Origin: Breviolum minutum Mf 1.05b.01
Taxonomy: Eukaryota > Sar > Dinophyceae > Suessiales > Symbiodiniaceae
Assembly: GCA_000507305.1 (NCBI GenBank)
Contig: DF239416.1
Coordinates: 62,001 to 126,000, forward strand
DNA: 64,000 bases
Direction: 5' to 3'
The notes under the pieces are model-generated. The model made no database searches, had not been told where the DNA came from, and was given only the letters and a program-made list of their open reading frames with translations. This document shows, piece by piece, positions 53,351-63,760 of this stretch. Positions within the stretch are counted from its first letter, which is position 1. Each line of letters opens with the position of its first letter. The position numbers and the translations under genes are program-made.

Positions 53351-53927
53351 ATGTAAAAAAGGGAAAAAGTTAATGCCATTTGCGATGGTATTGCGTCATT
53401 TACCAATTACCGTCATTTACCATCATTTACCAGACCTCACCAGTGAGTCATGAAAGGGGAGACTGCGATTTTGAGCCAGCGCTTGGGATGACGGGGGTAT
53501 CAGGTAGATAAGTAAGCGTTGGTTTCGTTAGAATGTTGTGCATGATGTTTTTTGATCTATACTATATCTATACTCGTTTTGTTGCTGCATTCGTTTTGTT
53601 TGGTCATTCCCCTTTGACTAACAGTGAGTGACACACTAGGGTTGTTTTACAATTGTAGGACTGTAGTAGGGTGACCGATTGGAAAAAGGCACGTTCCTAG
53701 GTATGTTTTGTTTGCATGTTTGTTTTGGGTGCTGTAGGGGTTCCTGTTCATCCTCACTTTCCCTGGTACTGCGCACGGAGCATCGCCGTGATGTTTCATT
53801 GTGCTGTATACTTTGGGTGTGGCAGTAGGGCCAGTAACAGTCCTAAACCTTCAATTCTTACTGGGAGGGGGAACATCCGAAATTATATCCTGCTGTAAAT
53901 TGGGCATGTGATTGATTGGACATTTCC

Positions 53928-54066
53928 ACATATCTCCAAGAAATCTCCAACGAACTGACCCACAACAAACGGAGCCGGAAAAAACCTGAGTATCTAATAG
54001 CTCGATCGCAAGGTGCTGAACGGGGTCCGTTGGGATTCGGTCCCATTCAATTTTTGATGGAATATC
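53928..54066 (+). repeat. dispersed repeat R, copy 2 (plus)
   Basis: Contains CTCCAAGAAATCTCCAACGA and GAAAAAACCTGAGTATCTAA and TTGGGATTCGGTCCCATTCA. See 46877-47012 for the inverted partner. The ORF over it (53916-54173) is the second copy of the shared frame. Confidence 0.8.
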
Positions 54067-55027
54067 ACAAGTTAACCATCGAATATCGCAAGTTAACCAT
54101 CAACCATCCAACCGTTTTTAGCATATATAACCCCAGGCATCCAAAATCAAGGGACAATTGGATGTACCCCTAACAGTGTACCATGGTATTTATTGTGTTC
54201 TCTGGGGATTCTTGGTGATTATAACCCATAAATACCCACTATATATAGAGCTTATATAGGGATTTCCCATAGGGGTACGTAGGTAGGGGTACATACAACT
54301 ATCCCCTGACAAAATTGTCAACGTTGTCCTTGATTGATGTGCTGACCCAAAGTGCTGGAAGCTGCTCCAAGCAATGTTTGTAATGTCTAGACTGGGCATT
54401 GTAAAACGGTGCCACACCCATCTATTTGATTCTGTTTAAATATGGAAACGCTAAGGGAAGCCTCCTAAGAATGCAATTTTGATCATTGAGAGGTTGGTGA
54501 AATGCAGAATCATTTTTTTCCTGGAACTGGTGAAGTAACTCTTCCTTAAAGGCATCATTTTGGAGTAAAAAGCTGTCAGAATAATGAAAGAACGATTTTA
54601 TTCAAGATTGGTTTGGACTTCAATGGATTGGATAGGCCCACAGGACGATTAGCCTTTGGCAGAGCATATGGTATAAAAACATACAGAAAAAAAACGAACT
54701 TTGATCATTGATTTTTGATGATTTGGAGATATGATAGACCTACGGAACGGTTTTTTGTTTGGCGGCCTCATACAAATTGCGGTAATGCTGCCGTTTTCAA
54801 GAACCAACAGATGTTGACACCCACTCATTTGTATGTGTGAATGTTTGTGTCCATATTGATGGCTTCATTCCTGGAGTAGATAGACTTCGGACTTGACCTA
54901 TTCCTCCAATTTTGAAACTAACATTTCAACAAAATTATCAAACAAAAAGGAGGTATGACAAAAAGTTTATCAAACAAAAAAAATCCTCCGTCCTTTAGGA
55001 CGGAGAAAAGGAAAAACCTTCGCATGA
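54067..55027. other. spacer without recognisable gene
   Basis: I see no exon. There is a near-palindrome at 54990-55003 (CCTCCGTCCTTTAGGACGGAG). Confidence 0.4.
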
Positions 55028-55139
55028 TACGGTTGATGGAAGAAATCCTGCACCACCTGGGATGTATAAAACCCGTGTAAATGATGGGACAAACTACCTT
55101 TCCCTCAACTGGTTAGCCAGATTTCTTCCATCAACCGTA
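55028..55139. repeat. MITE family A, copy 10
   Basis: TACGGTTGATGGAAGAAATC to ATTTCTTCCATCAACCGTA. The compensating change T to G / A to C in both ends keeps the pairing, suggesting arm homogenisation. Confidence 0.85.
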
Positions 55140-55211
55140 TGTCCGGTATGAAAATTTTGGCATTTGGGATTTCTTTTTTGGGCTTTCCGTGGAACTTATG
55201 CCGCCTTTGAG

Positions 55212-55249
55212 GGATCAACTACACAACTTGATGGAGGCGCAGTTCCTCG
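55212..55249 (+). CDS. candidate micro-exon within a longer open frame
   Basis: GCCTTTGAG|G then DQLHNLMEAQFL to donor GTCGAA at 55250. A GC donor at 55237 (after DQLHNLME) would give phase 0 for 55664. The frame is open from 55189 and on to 55290 (GRKMNEMMDPQKRSKK), so the limits are uncertain. Confidence 0.5.
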
Positions 55250-55309
55250 GTCGAAAAATGAATGAGATGATGGACCCCCAAAAAAGATCAAAAAAGGGGA
55301 CGAAAAATT

Positions 55310-55412
55310 ACTGGGTGGTGGTTTCACATATTTTTTATGTTCAGCCCTACCTGGCGAAAGGATGCAATTTGACTAACTAATATTTTTCAGATGGGTTGAA
55401 ACCACCAACTAG
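55310..55412. repeat. MITE family C, copy 9
   Basis: ACTGGGTGGTGGTTTCACAT to GTTGAAACCACCAACTAG. Confidence 0.85.
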
Positions 55413-55663
55413 AATAAGTACGCCCTTCGTAACTTTCTTTTTGGGTTAATTTGTTACGCTTCGGAGCGTCAGCCGGCCAACTATATCCGGAGTTGCACGT
55501 TGTACGGGGAATATTTATGTACATGCGCACGTGGTATAGACATGATATATACATACATTCATATTCATATTCATATACATTTGGACTTGTTGGCTAGTAA
55601 TGTACATATATAGACTATGTAGTATGTGTGTACAAACCAGTTCTGTTGGCATTCCTCTCTCAG

Positions 55664-55726
55664 AGCTTCGAATTTGAAAAGCTAAGGAAAGATGTGGACC
55701 AACGACTACAAGAAGTGAATAAACTG
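55664..55726 (+). CDS. candidate coding exon, coiled coil
   Basis: CTCTCTCAG| then SFEFEKLRKDVDQRLQEVNK and L to donor GTGGAG at 55727. The only frame open through the island, phase 0 at both ends. The frame also continues as VEAGVSGERDRVFSE if the donor is not used. Heptad-like spacing. Confidence 0.6.
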
Positions 55727-56113
55727 GTGGAGGCCGGAGTGTCCGGGGAAAGGGACAGGGTTTTTTCGGAATGCCTTTTGCCTCATGGACTCAGTGGGTG
55801 TAAGTGTCCTTTTTGCCCCTTCACCTTGAGAGGCGACTTTTTAACGAAAATTCACCGGTGTTCATGAAGTAAAACTTCTTGTATTGGGACTTTGCTCAAC
55901 CTTAGTTCTGAGAAGCTCATCATCAGGTCTGTCCATCATGCAATGTTCATTCTGCACCCACTTGTGTTGTGTATACACACCGAAGGTATTTGGGATCCAT
56001 CCATCCATCCATCCACCCATCCATCAAAGTGGTGCAATTTTGGCCATCCCATTTTCAGAAATCCATGGAGATTTCTCAGCTTGGTAGAAACATTATCATT
56101 TGCCCTTATACAC

Positions 56114-56185
56114 CATTAATTTATATAAAGATATATATGTTGTACATATGTATTTTGAATTATTTTGATATATATATATATACAT
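56114..56185. repeat. A+T-rich tract
   Basis: TATATAAAGATATATATGTT and ATATATATATATACATG. Confidence 0.75.
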
Positions 56186-56255
56186 GAATTCTTTAAGGTT
56201 CAGCAAAATATGCAAAATAGAATGATGCAATTTAAATACGTATTATTTAATTCAG

Positions 56256-56379
56256 GGATTTTTCCGATTTTTTCAAATGTCAAAAAGAAAACATCGGAGA
56301 TCCAAGGATCATGGAGATGCAGTCGACCAGTTGAAGAACCTTTTCGCTGGAACACACGAGGCTGTTGCTGGACCTCCAG
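56256..56379 (+). CDS. candidate coding exon, basic then acidic, GC donor
   Basis: TAATTCAG|G then GFFRFFQMSKRKHRRSKDHG, followed by DAVDQLKNLFAGTHEAVAGP and P to CCAG|GCGTTT. A Lys/Arg cluster (KRKHRR) could be a nuclear-localisation-like patch. Phase 0 start agrees with 55664-55726. Without the GC donor it ends at TGA (56388). An ATG at 56277 could instead start a protein. Confidence 0.6.
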
Positions 56380-57009
56380 GCGTTTGGTGAAAAGATGGGA
56401 AGAACCATGGGATGAACATGGGCTAGAAAAGCCCGATTGATTGCCAATTGAAATCTGGATTTTGTCTACGATTTCCACCATGACATGAATTGATGTTGAA
56501 GAAATCTTAAGTGAGAAAGTTACGAGTATGCTAAGTAATTCGCACTTACACTTCTCCCGTTTTTGTTGATCCCTCGCATCCGGATGACATTGGCTTAATC
56601 ACTGGTCTATCACCCAGGCTGTTCTCCACTGATTTTATTTTGCCCCAAGTTGGCAAGAGTCCACTCCAAAACATTTCAAGTCGTTTCTGGTGTGGGTCTA
56701 GTGATCTCGAATACTTATTTTATAGCAAATCATGCTTATATTTAAGCCTAGAGCGTACGGTTTTCGCTAAACAGATTCCACCATGTGTTGTTGCACTTTA
56801 ATCAACCCAAAGCTTTGCAATCAGAGTGATTGTGGGTGATATGCACACGTTTTACAGGGAGAATAATGATGGAACAAACCCACAAACACCCTTATGTGGA
56901 AACTACCCAGTTATGTGGAAATACCCGATCAGTTTAGGCTATATAGGTGATATGAACATCACAAGTCACTGATCCTGATGACCTACCTGCTGGATTCATT
57001 CTTTCGCAG

Positions 57010-57086
57010 GTTTCGTCGGTCTCATCGGACCTTTCTCGGTTCCCTTCACGAGACGACAACTTCGAGCTCAAAGGCTTTGATTTTGG
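57010..57086 (+). CDS. candidate coding exon, frame uncertain
   Basis: TCTTTCGCAG|G with all three frames open. Phase 0: VSSVSSDLSRFPSRDDNFEL with donor GTGCTT at 57087. Phase 2, required by a one-base overhang from the previous exon: FVGLIGPFSVPFTRRQLRAQ ending at TGA, which would make it terminal. Confidence 0.5.
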
Positions 57087-57423
57087 GTGCTTTTTCGCAG
57101 ACGGCAGACGTTGATTGGTGGTTTTCCTTCAATAATATGTTGAGAAATGTTGAGAATTTTTTTGGAGAATCCTCCCGCAAAATGACCAAACAATTCATGT
57201 TGGTAAATTGGGTAAATTGCAGTGAGATGCATCATTGGATTGCAGCTGTTTTTTAACTATGTTCCTTGAGCCCCTCAAAAGGAGTTGTTTTCCAAACTTG
57301 CACATGTTTTGTCAGATTTGTGGCTCAAACCCTCCTCCCATATATACCAAGTAACTGCTTAGGAACAAACATGGTCTATTTCTAGATTTCTACACGTTCC
57401 TGCGATTGAAACGATGAAAACAA

Positions 57424-57496
57424 TCATGGGTTTTCCTACTAAAAATGATCATTTTGGGATGTTTTCGGGGTACCACCACTTAAGGAAACACCCATA
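57424..57496. repeat. MITE family B, copy 5, left end lost
   Basis: TGGGTTTTCCTACTAAAAAT and CACCACTTAAGGAAACACCC match the right two-thirds of family B. Confidence 0.65.
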
Positions 57497-57613
57497 TACT
57501 GTATTTCAAATGGGTGGAGAAAACCCCCGTCAAGTTGGAATGGACTTAAGATGTTGGTTTTGGGAACGGAAACCGCCCCGGCCCAAAACAAAATGTCTTC
57601 TATTCAGGTTGAT

Positions 57614-57707
57614 TACCCTCCCTGAAACTAACAGTTCGCCCCTACAAATGGATGGTTGGAATACGATTTTCCTATTTTCAGGGGGAACTGTAGTTTCAGG
57701 TTGATTA
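57614..57707. repeat. family E inverted repeat, copy 7
   Basis: TACCCTCCCTGAAACTAACA to GGGGGAACTGTAGTTTCAGG. Confidence 0.75.
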
Positions 57708-59970
57708 ATTTTCGAGCAAATCAATGATAGATTGGCAGTATGGCATGTATGATAACCTGGATTGATCCGGTCATTTTTGACGTCCCTCCCACTCAACGGG
57801 TAGGGAAATGATGAGAAAATGTAGCCCATGACCACATTGAAGATGGAAGGTGAAAATTTGCGAAATGGAGAGGGAAGTAATTGAAGACCTTTTTTGTTCC
57901 ACCTGGTAGCAGTTTCGGAAAAATGGATCTATGAGCTTTGATTTTTGAGACGCAGTACTGTTTGTCACCACAACCCCCGCCTTTTCCTTGCAGGCAATGT
58001 GCTGCTTTCTTGTGATCCGCCGATGAAAACGGTCCCACCAAAGATGTGGACTCCTGTTTGGATGACTTGCGATGCGATTGTCTGGTTTGATTGTCTACCT
58101 GGATATCCATTCTGCAATTTTTCAAGCGGCACCTTCAATAGATGAGCCACGAAGAAATAACTCCAACTGTCCATTTCACTGGCTGTTCAATAGGGATCCG
58201 TATGATGGTTTATTGTAATCCCATATATAAATGGACAGGATTTCGGCCCCTATATACCCAAAACAAAAGGGGTAGCACCCCTTTTTTCATTGCTCAGATA
58301 GATTTGTGCATCTGGCAAACCTGGTGAGCTACCTATCAACTGCAGGATTTCAGTGGTGAATAGGGACAGTTTCAAATGCCAGAGGTGCAAATACATTGAT
58401 GGTTTGAATAGATTGAAAAGTAGAAACCATTTTGCATGTTTTATACACGTTACATCAATATACTGTAAATTAATATACTATGAATATATGGATATTACTA
58501 CTTACTGGTGATTTGATATCTTCATATATACACACACCGCATTTAGAAATTTGTGATTTGTCTAGGACGACTTGACATGGTTGATATCCAGGTAGAGCAA
58601 GTTCGGGTGCGGCAGCGATGGCCGACTGCGTGGAAAAAACAAAACCGGACGGTGCAACGTTTCGGACTGCTGGGATGGCGAAGGCCTCAAATTTCTGGTA
58701 CCCCAAAACCATTTGGGTCCTATTAAAATAGGTACACCAAGTGCCTTTTTGCAAGTGTTTTTGGGAAAATCCATCCACTTTTGGATGATAAATGAAGGGA
58801 TGAGTCATAATTAAGCATCAGCAACAGTTTCCTTTTCATAAGGTCAGCAAGATTTTGCAGAAAACTGAAAATGGAAGAAGTTTTCACACATTTGCCTGCA
58901 GGAGTGTCTTTCGTTTTGGGGTGGCATTTCAGGCTTTTGGGGATCCAGTATGTTACAAGTCTTGGAAACTTGGTGCCCAATGGTAGTGCATAAGCAGCTA
59001 GCAAGTTGGGGAATAAGTTAATAAAAGAACCTATTTCGGGGTCAACCAACTTACAGGGATTAGTTCTAGTTATACCCCAACTTACTACTCACTACCCCCC
59101 CCTCCCCCCCGCGAAATCTAGCAAAAGATACCAAAAATGATGGGTTTTATTACGACGTATCTCCGGTTTCAAATATGGCGTCATCTTCGGGGAAACATAG
59201 CCGTTCGTTTTCGGGTGTGTAACTGCCATTTCGAACATCTGCTGGAAGCCAAGGTGCCGAAATCAGGCCATGTTGCGCCGGACCTCGGACAGGCTGGGGA
59301 AGATGTTCAGATGTAACGTGATGGGATGTTAACACGTGCTACCTTGGAATTTTTTAGCCCATTTTTTGTAGGGAAATCCCGGTCACTAAACCTTCATATT
59401 GTGACTGGAATCCTGGGTGGCGAGTGATACCCAAGAAAAAAATTGGATAGTTCTGGAATGGGGTTGTTGATATTTTGCAATGAAGCAGAGGATTGGATGC
59501 TTTGATATGTCAAGAGCAAAGGCAGAAATATCAGAAATGTGAAGGTCCTAAGTCCTACGCATTTTGAATAGTCCCAATCCTGGCTTTGATTCATGTCCAA
59601 GCATGGAACGCGGTCACATACACGAATACACGATCGCGAATGGCTGGAAAGGATGAGCGTGGGTATGAAGAACCCACTGAGTAGGTGTTGAAGATGGCGG
59701 ATGTTTGCAGCAAAAACACACTTGGCAATTACGAATCCTGAAATGCTTTGTTGCCTCATCAAGTATTTCAAATGAGCAATGATCGGAGCCTTGAGTGTTT
59801 GTTTTACACGGATAGCACTATAGGACTACCTCATGATATTGGAATGTTAATGTGCCATTACAAGGGTCCCGTATCAACCAATCAAAGCTTCAGCAATCCA
59901 ATGGCTGCCAAGCCACAGAGGTGAGCACTGAGTTGCAGAGTACCCTTCTTCATGCCATCCCAGAGGTAAA
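57708..59970. other. spacer with three doubtful coding islands
   Basis: Three G+C-richer islands are open on both strands, so they are not called: 57994-58085, 58592-58690 (+: CVEKTKPDGATFRTAGMAKA; −: NVAPSGFVFSTQSAIAAAPE) and 59165-59330 (+: LLEAKVPKSGHVAPDLGQAG; −: DVRNGSYTPENERLCFPEDD). A (C)n run lies at 59094-59110. A TATATACCC…CCCCTTTTTTCATTGCTC segment (58248-58296) is shared with 30252-30306. Confidence 0.4.
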
Positions 59971-60078
59971 TACTGTTGATCGAAGAAATCCCAAACAACC
60001 ACCTGGGACGTGTAAAACCCTGTAAACAATGGGATAAACTACCTATCAACTGATGCAGAATTGCTTCTATCAACAGTA
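59971..60078. repeat. MITE family A, copy 11
   Basis: TACTGTTGATCGAAGAAATC to TTGCTTCTATCAACAGTA. Confidence 0.85.
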
Positions 60079-60642
60079 TGGCATGTATGGCCAAATTAAA
60101 CGATGATTAACTTAAGCAGCATCCTTAAATCTCCATGATGATTCTTGTGATGTCTTTAGATGGTTTTGAAATGCCTTACACTTCCGGACCTTGAGTTTCG
60201 GGCATTGGCAGCTTTTTTGGGGGTGAGGGGGGGTTGGTCATGTTTTGTTGAAGTTTCAAACAGGGAGTTCATAGGGAGTTCGTTGTAGCAGGATTAGTGT
60301 TATAAGGCAGGCAGAAGAACCATGTCAGAGGTCAAGTTTGACATGTTTTTGTTCGCTTTTCGGACGACTGGCGTTTCTTGATGAAGGAAATGAAGAGACT
60401 GCGAATATGAGTGACGAATTGAAATCAACAAAACCCAGAATTCCCCTCTTTGCAGCCCCTCAACTTTCTCATTAAAAAATGCTTGGCAATTCCAATTTCA
60501 GCCTGCAATGTGGTTATCCCAAAAGGTTTTGTTGAATTGATCCTGAGATAATTCGTTTATGGCTGGCACAACTTCTAGGTTTGACTGGTTGATCCAGGAT
60601 TCAAGTAGAGGACATTTGGGACAGTCTAAGTCTGTGCCACAG

Positions 60643-60806
60643 AAATCAGGATAGACATGAGAGAACCAGAGTTGGATGAAACATTTTCTATGGGGCGCAC
60701 CGCTCCCCTATTCCTTTGGCATGTGCCATGTCTATCCTTGTACAATCTCCAACGCACCGCGGAAATTCGGACGCAAGCAGATGTGGCCGATGTTGTGGGA
60801 GGATAG
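60643..60806 (+). CDS. candidate coding exon, about 160 nt, possibly terminal
   Basis: CTGTGCCACAG| then IRIDMREPELDETFSMGRTA, PLFLWHVPCLSLYNLQRTAE and IRTQADVADVVGG before TAG at 60804. It is one of the longest protein-like frames here. An ATG at 60657 would allow a start. No GT donor in frame, so it may be a 3' exon. The minus strand is also open over part of it. The family is not recognised. Confidence 0.5.
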
Positions 60807-60879
60807 GTGGGGTGAATGTTCAAACGATGTGTGTGTTTTTTGATATGTGTGTCTCTGGAATTTAGAGGACGATGAAAAT

Positions 60880-60963
60880 CAATGCCCCAGTCTTGAGACA
60901 CACCTTTTTTCTCACTGAACTGGCCTATTTTCAGGGGGGAGCTGTTAGTTTGAGGGAGTGTAA
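60880..60963. repeat. family E-like inverted repeat, copy 8, diverged
   Basis: CCTATTTTCAGGGGGGAGCT and GTTAGTTTGAGGGAGTGTA match the right end of family E. Confidence 0.5.
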
Positions 60964-61713
60964 CATTCTGATTCTGGAAATTAAGTCTGGATTTGGAGTG
61001 GTTCAAGAGGGAGTTCCTGCGATTTGGATGGTGTTATATAGTGTTTGCGAACGTTTGGCCACTGATTCTATATCTACCGTAAATGTAACAAAGGATCAAA
61101 GATGTTCAACAGATATACGTTGTACAATGAATGAAGCAATTCTATTTGATACTATTTTGTATTTGATACGATGAAATAAAATCCACATAAATCCACCACG
61201 TATTTCAATATCAAGGTTTGAGAACAAACTAGTTAAACACCCAACTTACTTGTACTTGGTTAATACCTACCAGTAGCTCGCAAATAAGTATGAATGTAGC
61301 ACTTGTTTTTACTTTGTTTTTTCCCAATTGTGACGTGATGTTTCTAAATTGATGGTTTCTTATCCCAGCAACACTATATCAAAAGAATTTCTATTGGGAA
61401 TTTGCCGAATGTAGGGTTTCCGCTATCTTCAACAAATCTGGATGAATTGTGTTCAGACTTCACACAAAGATCCGTCAAACCTCAAAAAGGTGGTTTAGTA
61501 TTTGTGAAATTGAAAATGGTAATGTCCAAGCACTTCAGGTTGTTGGAATGTTCTTCGCAATTCAGACCAACCTATGCCTTGAAGTTTTTGTGTTTTCGAT
61601 AAATAAGCCTCACAGGCGACTTTGTCAACAAAAAACCGCACTCAACTTTTTTGGGATGCTTCGTCCTGCCCGTTTGAAAATCAGGTCATCCCCTTTCGCC
61701 TTCATCTTGCAAG

Positions 61714-61820
61714 GGAGCGAGGCGTTTCCCAAAAAAGCCGTCCGTTTTACTGAAGGCGTTTCAGTTGAGGCCAACTCCAGGTCGCTCGTCGTGACGTCCG
61801 TTGGGACGGACGGCTTTTAG
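61714..61820 (+). CDS. candidate terminal exon overlapping a hairpin
   Basis: CTTGCAAG|G then SEAFPKKAVRFTEGVSVEAN and SRSLVVTSVGTDGF, then TAG. The segment is unusually G+C-rich. Part of it forms an inverted repeat (see 61734-61819), so the apparent coding character may come from that element. Confidence 0.35.
61734..61819. repeat. inverted repeat with 13-bp arms
   Basis: AAAAGCCGTCCGT at the left and ACGGACGGCTTTT at the right with about a 50-nt loop. ACGTCCGTTGGGACGG adds an internal small hairpin. Confidence 0.7.
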
Positions 61821-62465
61821 GTGGCTCAACAGGGAGTGACCCATAGGAATTCCACGAAAAGATAAAGGCCCATTAAGAGGAATCCATTTCTATGGTGTTT
61901 TTGTATTGCATGCCACATCTTGCACTGCAACACGTTTTTTTTCAGGGGGAAGTAAACTTTTGGTTATCTGAAAGGCATACATGGTTGGACATGTTGAAGC
62001 GATTCTGACAAGAACTTCTTTGAAGAAGTATTACAGAACATGCAGTATGCCCCTTAAAAACGAAAATCACAACTGTGTTTCTTGTTCCAATTGCTATGGC
62101 TGGTCAACCTAACACCCCCCAAACGTACTGTATACCTCCTAGAAATCAGGGTTTTTTTTTCGCCGGCCGTCAAAGGGGCTTGTTTGGATTCGCAACTTAG
62201 TGAAGGAACCTCTCGAGAGTGAAATGTTGGGGCGCCTTGGTTTCGCCCCTTTTCAATGACACATTTAAAGAAGTCGTGTGTATGTTGGAAAAAGTACCTG
62301 CTTTTTGAGGAGTATATAGTTCTTATATTTCTTATTCCAGAGCTAGAATGACAAGTCAGATTCTAAGCATCTTTGTGTTTGAATGACAATTTCCGGAGGT
62401 TTTATGAAAACGCCACGGTGTCATGGCGGGAGTGTCTATTGGGAGGTGAAGGGCCCCTAGTCTAA
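61821..62465. other. spacer without recognisable gene
   Basis: Nothing supported is seen apart from a TTTTTTTTCAGGGGGAAG segment at about 61938 resembling family E. Confidence 0.35.
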
Positions 62466-62575
62466 CTGGTGCTTAGTGATGAGCAAGCAAAGGATGGTTC
62501 CCATGTTCCCTACGAAATGAGGAGCAAATATGAGCAAATGAGCAATTAGTTGGGGGTTGAGTTGGCCCAGCCAGT
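62466..62575. repeat. family J element, copy 2
   Basis: GGTGCTTAGTGATGAGCAAG, CCCTACGAAATGAGGAGCAA and GGGGGTTGAGTTGGCC, parallel to 26118-26210. Confidence 0.65.
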
Positions 62576-62858
62576 TCGGAAGGTTGGTGAGTTTATCATG
62601 GTGGTATGACATGTTTTGGTCAATAACGTTACGTTCTAAAAAAAGCCGTCACACCCCGAACAGACCAGACTGGCAATCATGTCGTTCAATCGCTAAGTAA
62701 CCTCTAGAATCTAGAAGACGAGGCAAAAACAAAAAACAGAAAAAATGTCCTTCAGAAGCAGAGCAACCATGAGCATCCATGAGCATCCCATGTAAAGTAG
62801 CCATCTTCATTTAGTCCATATCCATATCCAATCCCTAGTCTTCCAAATACCTGCTTAG

Positions 62859-63069
62859 AACCTAGATCTTTTTTGTTGGTGTTCCGGTGTTTTGGGATCC
62901 CAAACTCCTAAAACTCGAGGCTTTGGTGGTGAAGCAAGTGCAGCAACGAAACGATTGATTCAACTCATTGACGGTCACCAAATTGGACCTGTCTTATCAC
63001 TACGAAGCTCACTGCCAGAAGGCAGAGGACGGTCCAACCGGTCCAACTGAGTTCATCATCCGTAAAATG
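62859..63069 (+). CDS. candidate exon region, two overlapping frames
   Basis: One frame (62859-63050) reads GGEASAATKRLIQLIDGHQI and GPVLSLRSSLPEGRG. A second (62959-63069) reads LDLSYHYEAHCQKAEDGPTG and PTEFIIRKM and ends exactly at a good GTAAGG donor (63070). The donor favours the second frame. The acceptor is not clear (TACGAAG| at 63006 is possible). Confidence 0.45.
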
Positions 63070-63334
63070 GTAAGGTTCGATGTAGGGGAATTTTGCCATC
63101 AAAGATGCGGCAACCAAGGGTTAAGGGCCTGGTGAAGTGTTATGGTAGCCAAATGAACCACCATAAAATTCTAATAACCTTTTTATGCAGTGGTTTGGGT
63201 CACGGCAGTTTGCAATTCTGATATCATCAGAACATGTTCTTATTTCGGTGTTTGTCCCTAGTATATAGGAATGTATGCTGAAATATCTCATCTAAGAAAA
63301 AACGTGAAAAAAACAAAAAACGGGCCATGAAAAT

Positions 63335-63545
63335 CTTGGTGGCTTCAAATACTTTTTTCCCCTACTCAGGGGACATGATCCAATTTGACTACCCTTTGGT
63401 AGTTCCTAACATAGCAAGGGAATATTCCCCCGATGTTCAATAGGAAATACATCGACTCCATCTAAAGGGTCCATTTAAGCAATCGCTATGTTAGGTGATC
63501 CCCGAGTGTCATATTTTTCAGACGGATGGTTCAACCGCCAATTAG
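63335..63545. repeat. MITE family C, copy 10, carrying a nested insertion
   Basis: CTTGGTGGCTTCAAATACTT and GACATGATCCAATTTGACTA form the left half. ATTTTTCAGACGGATGGTTC and AACCGCCAATTAG form the right half. The two halves are separated by a foreign inverted repeat. Confidence 0.75.
63397..63505. repeat. inverted repeat nested inside family C copy 10
   Basis: TTCCTAACATAGCAAGGGAA at the left and ATCGCTATGTTAGGTGATCC at the right, a family E-type TAACATAGC/GCTATGTTA terminus. Confidence 0.65.
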
Positions 63546-63760
63546 GCAGTGTCTGCCCCAATTCAGGTTTATGAAATAGTCGATAGTGAAATAGTTCTTT
63601 CGAAAAAACTACTAATTACTACAAGGTTATTGTTGAATAACCAAAATTTTGACTCCCACGAATCGCTGGAAAAGAATCTAGAAACACTCACTCCATGGTC
63701 TCATCTACCGCAGGATGTGATCTTCATGCACTGCTCTCCTCTTTGGATGGCCATTTGGTA

